Shown: positions 1-9,450, counted from the first letter of the stretch. The stretch is 64,000 nt of DNA from Bacteroidales bacterium (GCA_035647615.1 DASRND010000024.1:62001-126000); one strand, 5' to 3'. The notes: generated by a model from the letters alone, not told the origin. Made by a program: numbers and translations.

Positions 1-422
1 GCATGATTGAAGCTGTGGACAGCCTGAAGCTGCTGCGCAACATCAACAAAGAAGCGAAGAAGGTACAGCGGCGCGTGCCTTGTCTGCTGCAGTTTCATAT
101 AGCCGAAGAGGATACCAAGTTTGGGCTTGACCTTGCGGAGGCTGAGGAAATATTGCAGAAGGTAAATCTGGCAGAGATGACGGGAGTGCAGATAGCCGGA
201 GTGATGGGCATGGCCACTTACACTGACGACATGCAACAGGTTAGCCGTGAGTTTGCGCATTTGCATCGGATATTTAATGAGATAAAGACGAAATATTTCG
301 CCGACGATTCTGCCTTTAGCGAGATCAGTATGGGCATGTCGGGCGACTATAAAATTGCCATCGCGCAGGGCAGCACCATGGTGCGCATAGGTAGCCTCAT
401 TTTTGGCGAACGCAATTACTAA
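1..422 (+). CDS. yggS: YggS/PROSC-family PLP-binding protein, C-terminal part
   Basis: C-terminal 139 or so residues of a pyridoxal-phosphate homeostasis protein; the frame is open to the left edge, so roughly the first 85 residues of this usually 220-230 residue family are outside the window. The match rests on the family signature near the end, SMGMSGDY followed by GSTMVRIGSLIFG, which lines the phosphate-binding end of the PLP barrel, and on the central VQIAGVMGM strand with the LQFHIAEEDTKFGL segment. The family binds PLP without known enzymatic turnover and buffers vitamin B6 and amino-acid pools in the cytoplasm (established for the family). The ATG at 3 is an internal methionine, not the true start. 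Followed after 123 bp by a same-strand cation exchanger gene with no obvious functional link. Confidence 0.9.
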   Translation, partial: MIEAVDSLKLLRNINKEAKKVQRRVPCLLQFHIAEEDTKFGLDLAEAEEILQKVNLAEMTGVQIAGVMGMATYTDDMQQVSREFAHLHRIFNEIKTKYFADDSAFSEISMGMSGDYKIAIAQGSTMVRIGSLIFGERNY

Positions 423-545
423 ATAGGTTATTGGTTGTCAGATTATCGTTATTTGTAGGTTTTCACACCGGCTACTGACGCTGGTTTTATTAGTTTTGAA
501 GTCTGAAAAAAGCGTAGGTAATCATTATTAGCTAATGTCTGTTTT

Positions 546-1505
546 ATGGTGTACGTGCTATTTGTAGTGGGATTTGTAATACTGATTGCTGGGGCAAACA
601 TTCTTGTTACGGGCGCCAGTTCGGTGGGCAAGCATTTTAAGATGTCGTCGTTGGTGATAGGTGCCACCATCGTGGCGCTGGGCACTTCACTTCCCGAGTT
701 GATCATCAATGTTTTTGCGTCGGTGCGCGGGCAAACCGATCTGGCCATCACCAACGTGATGGGGAGCAACATCATGAATACGCTGCTGATCATTGGCATT
801 ACCGCAATGATACTTCCGATTATTCCCGGCCGCAAGGTCATGCGTACCATTGTTCCCATCAGCCTAATTGCTTCACTGGTGTTGGGATTGCTGGTTTATA
901 TTAATCTGGAGCCTTTAGCGGCTGGTCATGTCATCGATTTTCTGGAAGGGCTGGTGCTACTTGCGTTGCTGATAGGTTACCTGTTGTTCACCTATTTTTT
1001 TATACGCAAAACAGGCGACGAAGCTCAGCAAGCTCATGAAATAAAAGAATATGCTCTGTGGAAGTCGATGCTGATGATTGTGGTGGGCGTTGCCGGATTG
1101 TATTTTGGTGGCAACTGGGTGGTGAAAGGTGCCGTGCATGTTGCCGAATCTTTCGGGATGAGTCAGGCGCTGGTGGGGATAACTATTGTGGCGGTGGCTA
1201 CTTCGCTGCCCGAGCTAATTACTTCGGTGCTGGCGGCAATGCGAAAAAATTCGGACATCGCTATCGGAAATGCTTTGGGATCGAACGTTTTCAATATTTT
1301 CCTGATTTTAGGGGTTAGCGCAATGATTAATCCGCTGCCATTCAGTGCCACCTTGAGCATCGACCTTTGGGTGATGATTCTCTCCAATCTGGTGGTGGTG
1401 TTTTTCGTTTGGGTAGGGCGTGGCAAAAAGATCACCCGTCTGGAGGGTGCGTTGATGGCTTCGATTTACGTTGCGTATATTATTTGGTTATTGATGACGC
1501 ATTGA
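546..1505 (+). CDS. Calcium/sodium antiporter, CaCA family (YrbG-like)
   Basis: 319-residue polytopic inner-membrane exchanger. Two inverted homologous halves are visible, each with the alpha-repeat: VALGTSLPELIIN with GSNIMNTLLIIG near residues 45-85, and VAVATSLPELITSV with GNALGSNVFNIFLILG near residues 213-255. The acidic Glu in each SLPEL motif is the expected cation ligand. Length and the two-repeat plan match the bacterial K+-dependent or independent Na+/Ca2+ exchanger family, so it probably extrudes Ca2+ in exchange for Na+ or H+. ATG at 546 begins directly with the first membrane helix, as usual for the family. The gene stands alone; a 13-bp stem hairpin follows its stop and separates it from the convergent efflux operon. 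Confidence 0.92.
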   Translation: MVYVLFVVGFVILIAGANILVTGASSVGKHFKMSSLVIGATIVALGTSLPELIINVFASVRGQTDLAITNVMGSNIMNTLLIIGITAMILPIIPGRKVMRTIVPISLIASLVLGLLVYINLEPLAAGHVIDFLEGLVLLALLIGYLLFTYFFIRKTGDEAQQAHEIKEYALWKSMLMIVVGVAGLYFGGNWVVKGAVHVAESFGMSQALVGITIVAVATSLPELITSVLAAMRKNSDIAIGNALGSNVFNIFLILGVSAMINPLPFSATLSIDLWVMILSNLVVVFFVWVGRGKKITRLEGALMASIYVAYIIWLLMTH

Positions 1506-1579
1506 GACAATCCAAAAAAAATTTTGGCAGCAGCCATTGTTTTAAACTAATTCCCTGATCTTTTTTTCAAAGTCGGGAT

Positions 1580-1609
1580 GGCAGAGAAAATTTATGAATT
1601 TTCTCTGCC
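1580..1609. terminator. Hairpin between convergent genes
   Basis: Perfect 13-bp inverted repeat (GGCAGAGAAAATT with its complement) around a TATG loop, in the gap between the exchanger gene and the oppositely transcribed outer-membrane factor gene. No clear U-tract follows on either strand, so its role as a bidirectional terminator is inferred from its position and stem strength. Confidence 0.6.
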
Positions 1610-1629
1610 TGCTGATTTACGAATATTCT

Positions 1630-3021
1630 CTACTGCTCCGGTGTAATCCATCCTCCACCAAGTGCCTGGTAAAGGTTGATGTAGGTCGAAAGATATAGTT
1701 GCCGCAGTTGCGACATCTCCACCTGCACCTGAAAAAGGGTGCGCTCGCTTTCGAGCACTTCCAGGTAGGATGTCTCACCGCCATCATATCGCTCGTTGGA
1801 GAGCATAGAGGCATTTTTGGCAGCAGTCAGTTCTTGTTCTTTTATCAGATATTGTCTGCCGTAGGTTTCGATGGCCACGAGTGCGCTTTCCACTTCAGCG
1901 AAAGCCTGCAACACCGTAGCTTCGTATTGGATTCCGGCCTCGGTGATGCGTTCTTTTTCTATTTCAAAACGGCGCTTGTTTTTGCCAAAATTAAACACAG
2001 GTCCCAGTAAACCGCCACCCACCGACCAGGCCGCGCCACCGCTGGTGAGCGTGGAGAGATCGCTGCTGGCCAGTCCAAGTAACCCGGTGATGCTGATGGA
2101 AGGAAAGCGCAGTGCTTGCGCCATGCCAGCTCTGTCGTATTGCGCCCGTAGAAGTTCGTCGGCTTGCGCAATGTCGGGACGGCGCAGCAGCAGCTCCGAA
2201 GGCAATCCCGGCGGAATTTCAGGTGGCAGGGATTGTTGCATGAGTGGTTGTCCGGTAATGATTGTGTCGGGATTGCGTCCCAACAGAAATGACAAAGCAT
2301 TTTCTGTTTGTGCAATGGCCCGCTCGTATTGTGGCAATGCGCCGGCGGCTACCGCCAGTTGTATCTGTGCCTGGTTTAGGTCGATGCCTGCTACCACTCC
2401 TTCGTTAAAACGTTGTTGGATGATGTCGAGCGAACCTTCGCGGGTTTGCACCGTTTGCTGGGTTATCTCAATTCGCTCCTGATAATCGAGAAGCTGAAAA
2501 TAAACGTTCACCACTTCTGTAATGATGGCAATTTGGACAGCCTGGTGACCATATTCCGTGGCCAGTAGCTCGGCGCGTGCGGCAGCAGTAGCGTGTCGGA
2601 ATTTTCCCCAGAAGTCGATTTCCCATTGTAGGTTGGCAGCACCATAGAAAAAGCTGACGGGATCGCTGGTTTTTTGAGCGCCCAAAAAGTTGCCGTGCGT
2701 GGCGCTGACATCGTAGCCAATACGCGGAAATGCGTCGGCACGGGTGTAACCCACTGCCAGTCGTGCTTGTACCACGCGGCTGGCAGCTATGCGGACGTCT
2801 GTATTTTGTCGGAGCGCTTGCGCAATGAGGGTGTCGAGCACCGGGTTGTCGAAGAGTTCCCACCAGCGCAGGTTATAGGCCGTGTCGGCAGTAGCCTGAT
2901 CAAAACGATAAGCGGCAGGGATGCCGGGTGCCGGTTTTTGGTATTTCGGTCCTACCATACAGCCGCTCATCAGCACCACGGTCAGCACAAGGGTTATAAT
3001 AATTTGTCGTTGCGTATTCAT
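1630..3021 (-). CDS. RND efflux outer-membrane factor lipoprotein (OprM/NodT type)
   Basis: 463-residue TolC-superfamily channel lipoprotein that forms the outer-membrane exit duct of a tripartite pump. The N-terminus carries a lipoprotein signal peptide ending VLMSGC with the acylated Cys at residue 21, followed by the typical VGPKYQKP start of OprM-like proteins. Two OEP repeats follow, with recognisable ALRQNTDVRIA and LLRRPDIAQAD segments at the equivalent positions of each repeat. It is the last gene of a three-gene operon read leftward (fusion protein, pump, channel), starting 12 bp after the pump stop. No repressor gene of TetR or MarR type lies next to the operon, so regulation cannot be inferred locally. 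Confidence 0.95.
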   Translation of the reverse strand: MNTQRQIIITLVLTVVLMSGCMVGPKYQKPAPGIPAAYRFDQATADTAYNLRWWELFDNPVLDTLIAQALRQNTDVRIAASRVVQARLAVGYTRADAFPRIGYDVSATHGNFLGAQKTSDPVSFFYGAANLQWEIDFWGKFRHATAAARAELLATEYGHQAVQIAIITEVVNVYFQLLDYQERIEITQQTVQTREGSLDIIQQRFNEGVVAGIDLNQAQIQLAVAAGALPQYERAIAQTENALSFLLGRNPDTIITGQPLMQQSLPPEIPPGLPSELLLRRPDIAQADELLRAQYDRAGMAQALRFPSISITGLLGLASSDLSTLTSGGAAWSVGGGLLGPVFNFGKNKRRFEIEKERITEAGIQYEATVLQAFAEVESALVAIETYGRQYLIKEQELTAAKNASMLSNERYDGGETSYLEVLESERTLFQVQVEMSQLRQLYLSTYINLYQALGGGWITPEQ

Positions 3022-3033
3022 GCCTGTGTTGTG

Positions 3034-6000
3034 TTACGATTTTATAGTCTGCTCTTCGGCGTTTAATTTATCTCTCTTCTTTTCGTAGCCGGCCAGTTTT
3101 CCTATCAAAATATAAAGCATTGGATAGAAAAGTACGCCAAGTACCGTGGCTAATAACATTCCGCCGAATAAAGTCATACCCATCACCTTGCGGGCTTCGG
3201 AGCCGGCACCACTGGCTACCAGCAGTGGCAGGATGCCCAGGATAAAGCTGAAAGCAGTCATGAGGATGGGGCGGAAACGCAGACGAGCGGCAGCCATGGC
3301 TGATTCGTACAGCGACAGTCCCTCCTGGAATCTTAGGTTGGCAAATTCGATGATAAGGATGGCGTTTTTGGCAGCCATTCCGATAAGCATCACCAGCGAA
3401 ATTTGCGCGAAGACATTGTTTTCATAGCTTTCGCTAAATATGCGTGCAATGAGCAAGGCGAGCATTGCTCCCAGCAAAGCGAAAGGCGTCCCCAGCAGAA
3501 TGCTCAAAGGCAGCGACCAGCTCTCGTACTGTGCCGCCAAAATGAGGAAGACGAATAGCAGTGAGAAGAGAAATACGACGTTGCCGGTACCGGAAGCTTT
3601 TCGTTCCTGATACGACATGTTGGCCCATTCGTAGCCCATATCGGCGGGCAGTATTTGGGCAGCTACCTCTTCGAGCGCATCGAGCGCCTGGTCGGAACTA
3701 TAGCCGGGGGCTGGGTTGCCGGTAAGCTCGGCAGAGCGATAGAGGTTGAAACGGTTGGTGAAGTCGGGGCCGGAGATTTTCTTAACATCTACAAATGCCG
3801 AAAGTGGTATACTTTGACCCTTATTATTCTTTACAAAAAACAGATTGATCTGCTCTTCATTGATACGGTATTCGGGCTGCGCCTGCACATAAGTTTTGTA
3901 AAGACGCCCAAAACGGTTGAAGTCGTTTACGTAAGCGCCGCCCAGGAAAGCTCCGATGGTAGTGTAAACATCGTTGAGATTAACACCTGCCTTGAGAATC
4001 ATATCGCGGTCGAGGTCGACATAACGCTGCGGGGTGCTGGCACTATAGGTTGTAAAAATGTTGGCAATTTCGGGTCGTGCAGAGGCGGCCCGGATAAACT
4101 GCATACTTTGTTCTGCCAGGTAATCGGGTGTGCCGCCACCTTTGTCCTGTAGCACAATCGAAAATCCAGAGCCACTTCCCAGCCCCGGGATAGCGGGTGG
4201 TCCCATGGCAACAGCTTGCGCTCCCATAACACCTTCCAGTTTTTTATTTACTGCACGCACTATCTCCAGAGCCGTTCTTTTGCGATCGCTCCAGTCGGTA
4301 AGCGATACAAACATAAAACCGGTATTGCTTGACAATGCTCCGGAGATAAGACTGTAACCAGCGGCGGAGGTAACATATTCCACTTCCTCAAACTCCATGA
4401 GCATCTCTTCGATTTCACGTGTAACCACATCCGAACGCTGCAGCGAGGCTGCGTTGGGAAGTTGGATATTGACCATAAAATAACCCTGGTCTTCTTCGGG
4501 GATGAAGCCTCCCGGAACACCTTTTCCTACAAAAACCAGTGCCACCACAATGATGAGGATGTATATGGCGCCGCGTTTCATCTTGCGGGCAAAGTGTCCG
4601 GCAAAGGTGGTGTAAGAGTCGGTGGTTTTATCGAACACACGGTTGAAGCCGGCGAAAAATTTGCCAAGAAGTCCTTTGTAAGGTTTGGGGTTGCGTAGTA
4701 AAAGGGCACAAAGTGCCGGGCTGAGCGTGAGCGCGTTTAGTGCTGAAAATAGCACAGAGATAGCTACCGTGATGGCAAACTGTTGGTAGAGTCGTCCGGT
4801 GATGCCGCCCATAGCCGCTACCGGAAGAAATACGGCCACCAATACCAGTGTGGTGGCAATTACCGGTGAGGTAACTTCACGCATGGCTTTGTTGGTGGCA
4901 TCTATCGAATTCATGCCGTTTTGGATATTTACTTGTACGGCTTCTACCACCACAATAGCATCGTCCACCACGATACCGATTGCAAGCACCAAACCAAGTA
5001 GCGAGAGTACGTTGATGCTAAATCCCAACAGAGGAAAAGCGATAAATGCACCAATGAGCGATACCGGAATAGCGATGGTGGGGATGAGCGTTGCCCGCCA
5101 ATCCTGGATAAATAGAAACACTACCAAAACTACCAGCAGCAATGCAATGATGAGGGTTTCGAAAATCTCTTTGATGCCGGTGGTGATGGCTCTGGTCGAG
5201 TCGAGGGAAACGGTGTAGGTGATGCCTTCCGGAAATGTTTTTGATAATTCATCCATGCGTTTGCCCAGGTTTTCAGCAATCTCAACGGCGTTGGAGCCGG
5301 GAGCCTGATAGATCATAAACATGCCGGAATTTTTACCATTCAACCGCGTAAAGGAATTGTAGGATTCAACACCAAGCTCTATTGAGGCCAGGTCACGGAT
5401 TTTAATCTGAGAGCCATTTTCGTTGATGCGTACCACTATGTCGCCAAACTCCTCTTCCGATTTCAATCGCTCGGGTAAGCGCACGGTATAGGTAAATTCC
5501 GTGCCTGGTGGTGCTGGTTCAGCGCCAAACTTACCACCCGGAACAATGACACTTTGCGATCTGATGGCATTCACAATTTCCGGAATGGTAACGTCGAGCG
5601 AAGCAAGCCGGTCGGGTTTTACCCAGATGCGCATGGAATATTCGCTCGATCCCAACAAATCTACACGTCCTACGCCAGGCTCACGAGCCAGGATGTCCTT
5701 TATATTAATGGCCATGTAATTGCCAAGAAATTGTTGGCTGTATTGATCGTTGTCGGCGCTGAGCGTGATGGCAAGAATAGGAAAAGCAAACGATTTCTCC
5801 GTTTTCAATCCATATTGTTTTACCGATTCCGGTAGCTTGGGTGTAGCCGACGAAACGCGATTTTGGGTAAACACGGTATTCATGTCCGGGTCGCTGCCAA
5901 TATCAAAAGTGATCTGCAACGACATTGTGCCGTCGTTGGCGTTGACGGATTTCATATAAAGCATGTTATCCACACCATTCACCTGCTGCTCGATGGGCAT

Positions 6001-6192
6001 GGCCACCGATTGCTCCACGTTGATAGCGCTTGCGCCGGTGTATGAGCCGACCACCGAAACCATTGGCGGAGCAATGTCGGGATATTGTTCGGTAGGAAGT
6101 TGCGTAACAAATACCAACCCCACCACCATGATTACGATGGCGATCACCATGGCTAAAATAGGACGCCGTACAAATAAGTTACTTTTTTCCAT
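3034..6192 (-). CDS. RND multidrug efflux transporter, HAE1/AcrB type
   Basis: 1052-residue inner-membrane proton/drug antiporter, the usual length of AcrB/MexB proteins. The N-terminus (FVRRPILAMVIAIVIM) is the first membrane helix, followed by the porter domain with the SVAMPIEQQVNGVDNMLYM segment. The proton relay is intact: adjacent Asp410 and Asp411 in helix 4 (GIVVDDAIVVVE) and the Lys of helix 10 (GMAAKNAILIIEF, near residue 945). It therefore looks functional and should pump amphiphilic compounds, dyes, detergents or antibiotics from the periplasm through the neighbouring channel. The start codon lies 14 bp inside the end of the fusion-protein gene, implying translational coupling. 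Confidence 0.96.
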   Translation of the reverse strand: MEKSNLFVRRPILAMVIAIVIMVVGLVFVTQLPTEQYPDIAPPMVSVVGSYTGASAINVEQSVAMPIEQQVNGVDNMLYMKSVNANDGTMSLQITFDIGSDPDMNTVFTQNRVSSATPKLPESVKQYGLKTEKSFAFPILAITLSADNDQYSQQFLGNYMAINIKDILAREPGVGRVDLLGSSEYSMRIWVKPDRLASLDVTIPEIVNAIRSQSVIVPGGKFGAEPAPPGTEFTYTVRLPERLKSEEEFGDIVVRINENGSQIKIRDLASIELGVESYNSFTRLNGKNSGMFMIYQAPGSNAVEIAENLGKRMDELSKTFPEGITYTVSLDSTRAITTGIKEIFETLIIALLLVVLVVFLFIQDWRATLIPTIAIPVSLIGAFIAFPLLGFSINVLSLLGLVLAIGIVVDDAIVVVEAVQVNIQNGMNSIDATNKAMREVTSPVIATTLVLVAVFLPVAAMGGITGRLYQQFAITVAISVLFSALNALTLSPALCALLLRNPKPYKGLLGKFFAGFNRVFDKTTDSYTTFAGHFARKMKRGAIYILIIVVALVFVGKGVPGGFIPEEDQGYFMVNIQLPNAASLQRSDVVTREIEEMLMEFEEVEYVTSAAGYSLISGALSSNTGFMFVSLTDWSDRKRTALEIVRAVNKKLEGVMGAQAVAMGPPAIPGLGSGSGFSIVLQDKGGGTPDYLAEQSMQFIRAASARPEIANIFTTYSASTPQRYVDLDRDMILKAGVNLNDVYTTIGAFLGGAYVNDFNRFGRLYKTYVQAQPEYRINEEQINLFFVKNNKGQSIPLSAFVDVKKISGPDFTNRFNLYRSAELTGNPAPGYSSDQALDALEEVAAQILPADMGYEWANMSYQERKASGTGNVVFLFSLLFVFLILAAQYESWSLPLSILLGTPFALLGAMLALLIARIFSESYENNVFAQISLVMLIGMAAKNAILIIEFANLRFQEGLSLYESAMAAARLRFRPILMTAFSFILGILPLLVASGAGSEARKVMGMTLFGGMLLATVLGVLFYPMLYILIGKLAGYEKKRDKLNAEEQTIKS

Positions 6193-7369
6193 CGTTGTTG
6201 TTGTTAATTTCTTCCACCTTCGATTGATATGTAACCAGCTGCGGATCGACCTTTCTGCCGCTTCTCATCTTTTGTAGCCCTTCTATTACTACTAATTCAT
6301 CGCCTTGCAGCCCCTCGGTAATCACCGCATAATCATTATAAAAGGAACCTTGCTTCACGGATCTCACTTCTATTTTAGAGCTGTCGTTTACAATAAACAC
6401 ACTGTATTGTCCCTGTAATTCGTTGAGCGCTTTAAGCGGAATAACGGTGGACTGTGGCCCAAACCCTACTCTTGCTTTTATGCGTGCAAATTGTCCGGGG
6501 CGCAGTAGTTTGTCGGGATTTGCAAAAGAAGCTTGGAGCAAAATGCTTCCGGTAGAAGGATCTACCTGCCGGTCGATAAAGTTGAGCTTTCCGGGTTCAG
6601 GATAAATGCTTTGGTCGGCTAAGATGAGTCTGAGGGCTTCAGGAGCAACGGCGCTTACTTCATTGTCCTTTATACTTTTAAGGTGCCGGGCATAGTTGAG
6701 GTATTCCTGTTCGCTCAGAAAAAATTCTACTATCACCTCATCAATATTAGAGATGTAGTTGAGTACAACAAGGTTGGGGCTTCTGCCTACAAGGTCGCCT
6801 ACTTTGGCCATTGTTTTTCCAATAATTCCGTCGATGGGCGCTTTGACGAGCGAATAGCCAAGCTCGATATCGGCTGATTCCAGGTTGGCTTCGGCAGCTT
6901 CAAGGGTAGCCTGTGCTGCGTCGCGTTGTGCCACGGCAGCGTCCAGATCGCGCTGGCTCACAGCATTGTTGGCGGCCAGTGGTCTGATGCGTTTCAGGTC
7001 GCTCTCGGCTTTGGCAAGCATGGTTTTGGCCTGAGCAACACCGCTCATCTGCGCAGCTACTCTGGTCTTCAATGGCAGCGGGTCGATGGTGTAGAGCAAT
7101 TGCCCTTTTTTCACGAAAGTGCCTTCTTTAAAATGTATGGCTTCCAGCACACCTTCTACGCGGGCGCGAATAGCGATATCCTGTAACCCATAAATCTGAC
7201 CGACATAGTTCTGATAAATGGATACATCGCGGCGTTCGACCTTTACAACCTGTACTTTTGGAGGTGGCGGTGGCGAGGCGTCGTGGCGGTTGCAACCGTT
7301 GGCAAGCAACATAATGATAGGTAAAGCCAGGAGCGCGATGTGGCTCCGGCGCAGAGTGAAATGTTTCAT
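6179..7369 (-). CDS. RND efflux periplasmic adaptor (AcrA/MexA-type membrane fusion protein)
   Basis: 396-residue membrane-fusion lipoprotein. The start at 7369 is preferred because it puts a lipoprotein signal directly at the N-terminus (basic MKHFTLRR, hydrophobic stretch, LLANGC with Cys26); an upstream in-frame ATG would add 12 residues with no signal character. Visible order: first half of the lipoyl-like barrel (YGLQDIAIRARVEGVLEAIHF), a long alpha hairpin rich in Ala, Glu and Arg (about 105-175), second lipoyl half (LVKAPIDGIIGKT), then the beta-barrel and membrane-proximal domain. It bridges the pump and outer-membrane channel encoded just downstream, with a 14-bp gene overlap. A TACTTTTG promoter-like box sits 100 bp upstream. 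Confidence 0.95.
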   Translation of the reverse strand: MKHFTLRRSHIALLALPIIMLLANGCNRHDASPPPPPKVQVVKVERRDVSIYQNYVGQIYGLQDIAIRARVEGVLEAIHFKEGTFVKKGQLLYTIDPLPLKTRVAAQMSGVAQAKTMLAKAESDLKRIRPLAANNAVSQRDLDAAVAQRDAAQATLEAAEANLESADIELGYSLVKAPIDGIIGKTMAKVGDLVGRSPNLVVLNYISNIDEVIVEFFLSEQEYLNYARHLKSIKDNEVSAVAPEALRLILADQSIYPEPGKLNFIDRQVDPSTGSILLQASFANPDKLLRPGQFARIKARVGFGPQSTVIPLKALNELQGQYSVFIVNDSSKIEVRSVKQGSFYNDYAVITEGLQGDELVVIEGLQKMRSGRKVDPQLVTYQSKVEEINNNNDGKK

Positions 7370-7469
7370 ATCGATGTAGTTATTAATATCCAATGCCCTT
7401 AGCAACCTTTACGTGTTGCATTTTGAATTTCATAGCTCAGGAAAGTACAGGCTTTCCTTTTAGTGGAGG

Positions 7470-7477
7470 CAAAAGTA
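7470..7477 (-). promoter_or_regulatory. -7 box for the efflux operon
   Basis: Read on the minus strand this is TACTTTTG, matching the Bacteroidota -7 consensus TAnnTTTG. It would start transcription near 7463, giving a leader of about 95 nt before the fusion-protein gene. No good -33 TTTG is seen, so this is a motif call only. Confidence 0.45.
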
Positions 7478-7496
7478 GTAAACTTGTGGTGATGAG

Positions 7497-7545
7497 AAAA
7501 AATAATAGCGCACGAACTGGCTTTTATCAGCAGCGTGCGCTATTA
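7497..7545 (-). terminator. Rho-independent terminator after DUF1338 gene
   Basis: Perfect 13-bp stem (ATAATAGCGCACG and complement) around a 19-nt loop, followed on the minus strand by a run of six T. It lies 20 bp beyond the stop of the DUF1338 gene and before the efflux-operon promoter, so it separates the two transcription units. Confidence 0.85.
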
Positions 7546-7565
7546 TGTTTGATAAAGTATCTCTA

Positions 7566-8381
7566 TTACTTCTTCTTGTTGTAAAAGTTGGTGCTTTCAA
7601 AGATTTTGTCGGCAGATTTGGCGATGAAACCTGAATAGAGTTTTTCATCGTTGTCGGGATAGCGACGTGCAAATTCGTAGTAGCATCCTGGAATCCCGTG
7701 CGTGCCTTCTTCGAAATCCACAGCTACCACCTCCGATTTTATGCTTGATTGCTCAAGGAGTTCTGCCGGCGTACCTTTTATCTCGCCACCTGCATCGTTC
7801 ATTTGAAAGCCGTTTTTCTTCAAAAACTCGTTTACTTTCTCCACGGTGTCATAGTGCTTCAGGTAGTTGACACTAACGGTGAAGTGGTTGGCACAGAAGC
7901 CATAAACGTAAAGCCAGGCTGCGTATTCCGACTCATCGCGCAACTGTTTGTACACCTCAAATGAAGGTGTTCCCCAAAGATTGCCGGCAAAGATCAGCTC
8001 GTCGGATTTTAATTGAGCCGCCGGAATTTTATCGATGGCAGCTTTCACAGCTTTTTGCAATTCAGGGCTGAATTCTTCGGTCTTCAGCTCACTGATAAAA
8101 ACCCGCGGTGCCATTTGGTCGCTCTTGTGCTCGTAGTGGCGGGCAAATAGTTTCTTGGTTTCAAACTGATATTCGCCTTTGGGTTCGTAGCCGGCCTCAA
8201 CGAAAGGGCGTGCTATTACATCGATGTTTACCCGTGGATCGTTAAAGGTGCGAAGAGCGATGTGGTCGTTGTGGACTGTTTCGCCCGAAGCTTCAAAAAG
8301 ATTGTGAATCTTTTGTACCGAAGGGTTTATTTCGGTATAACCTTTCCAAAGTTTTTCAAAAATTACTTCTTTTTTCATCAT
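7566..8381 (-). CDS. DUF1338 protein, VOC-fold 2-oxoacid dioxygenase/decarboxylase-like
   Basis: About 271 residues, similar to DUF1338 proteins. The characterised family member HglS (YdcJ) is an Fe(II) enzyme converting 2-oxoadipate to 2-hydroxyglutarate in D-lysine breakdown; whether this shorter relative does the same is unknown. Candidate metal ligands are visible: His in the N-terminal HNDHIALRTF motif, His in CANHFTVSVN, and Glu in the C-terminal PGCYYEFARRYP motif. The start at 8381 (MMKKEVIF) is chosen because the 20 extra upstream residues do not look conserved and would overlap lplA. It is cotranscribed behind lplA with a 56-bp gap and followed by a strong terminator. Both genes touch 2-oxoacid metabolism, but a shared pathway is only a suggestion. 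Confidence 0.85.
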   Translation of the reverse strand: MMKKEVIFEKLWKGYTEINPSVQKIHNLFEASGETVHNDHIALRTFNDPRVNIDVIARPFVEAGYEPKGEYQFETKKLFARHYEHKSDQMAPRVFISELKTEEFSPELQKAVKAAIDKIPAAQLKSDELIFAGNLWGTPSFEVYKQLRDESEYAAWLYVYGFCANHFTVSVNYLKHYDTVEKVNEFLKKNGFQMNDAGGEIKGTPAELLEQSSIKSEVVAVDFEEGTHGIPGCYYEFARRYPDNDEKLYSGFIAKSADKIFESTNFYNKKK

Positions 8382-8437
8382 ATTATGGGTTTTTAAATTT
8401 TTCATTAGTTGATAAATGCAGTAGGGGCGGAGTGTTA

Positions 8438-9418
8438 TCAAAACATTCCATCCAAAAACTCTTCGGTAGCTACGTTTTTGAAATAGTGCTGCAGGTTTGT
8501 GCTTTGCAGCCGCTGCTTGATGGCCTGGCGATCGTGCGGCACGTTTTCGAGCAGATGCTCAATGTCAGCGGTATCGAGCAGGCTGAAATAGTCGCCGAAG
8601 ATTTTTATCTTTTCGATGGTGCCATTTTTTACCTCCAGGTTAAATTCGATGTTACCGCCCTCGGCTTTTATCTTTCGTTGAAAATTATAGCGGGGCGAGT
8701 AACCAAAATTCCATTCGCGGGTGCGGTATTTCTGGTCGGCAAGCTGGTTTATTTTTTTAATATCATCTTCCGTAAAACGGGTAATTTCCATTTCAGGATG
8801 TGATTGCCGGATATGTTCGAGGATTAGATTTTTGAAAGTAAGCACATCCATAGGTTTCTTCAGATGGCTGGCAATGTTGGTTACGCGGCTGCGAACCGAC
8901 TTCACAGCTTTATCTATAAACTTATGCGGATCTACTTTCAGAGCGCTGCTCAGATCGGTAAGTTGTGATGAGAACAACAGCGTGCCGTGGTGCAGCACAC
9001 GATTTTTATAAACATGTTCGGCGTTGCCCGAAAACTTTTTCCCTTCTATGGTCAGGTCGTTGCGGCCTTCGAAGCGTGCATCGATGCCTATTTTTTGCAA
9101 GGCTTCCAGGATGGGCTTTGTAAAGCCACGGAAATCGACCAACTCATCGGTTTGCCCATTGCGGATAAAGGTAAAGTTGATGTTGCCCAAATCATGAAAA
9201 ACGGTGCCTCCGCCAGTGATTCGTCGCACCACCGGGATGTTATGCTGATCGACATACTCCAAATTTATTTCAGCCAGCGTATTTTGGTGCTTGCCCACGA
9301 TGATGCAGGGATCATTGCGCCAAAGCATAAAAATATCGTCGTTAAATTCGCGTAAGCAATACTCTTCGGCGGCGATATTAAAATAAGGATCGGTGTGTTC
9401 TCTTTCGATACAACGCAT
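8438..9418 (-). CDS. lplA: Lipoate-protein ligase A
   Basis: 326-residue lipoate-protein ligase, which activates free lipoate with ATP and attaches it to lipoyl domains of 2-oxoacid dehydrogenases and the glycine cleavage H protein. Diagnostic motifs are RRITGGGTVFHD (residues 65-76, lipoyl-AMP binding loop), the KFSGNAEH segment carrying the catalytic Lys near 133, and HHGTLLFSS. The C-terminal accessory domain (EWNFGYSPRYNF onward) is present, so this is the full two-domain ligase rather than a short LplA. First gene of a two-gene unit with the DUF1338 gene; a -7 box lies 25 bp upstream of the ATG. Confidence 0.94.
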   Translation of the reverse strand: MRCIEREHTDPYFNIAAEEYCLREFNDDIFMLWRNDPCIIVGKHQNTLAEINLEYVDQHNIPVVRRITGGGTVFHDLGNINFTFIRNGQTDELVDFRGFTKPILEALQKIGIDARFEGRNDLTIEGKKFSGNAEHVYKNRVLHHGTLLFSSQLTDLSSALKVDPHKFIDKAVKSVRSRVTNIASHLKKPMDVLTFKNLILEHIRQSHPEMEITRFTEDDIKKINQLADQKYRTREWNFGYSPRYNFQRKIKAEGGNIEFNLEVKNGTIEKIKIFGDYFSLLDTADIEHLLENVPHDRQAIKQRLQSTNLQHYFKNVATEEFLDGMF

Positions 9419-9442
9419 TCGTTACGGGTTTTAATAAGGCGG

Positions 9443-9450
9443 CAAAATTA
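9443..9450 (-). promoter_or_regulatory. -7 box upstream of lplA
   Basis: TAATTTTG on the minus strand fits TAnnTTTG, placing the start site about 18 nt before the lplA ATG. A convincing -33 element is missing. Confidence 0.45.

Noticed and set aside
1871..2482. 203-codon plus-strand frame opposite the outer-membrane factor gene
   Set aside because: Shadow frame of a clear OprM-like gene, with low-complexity Ser/Arg/Cys composition.
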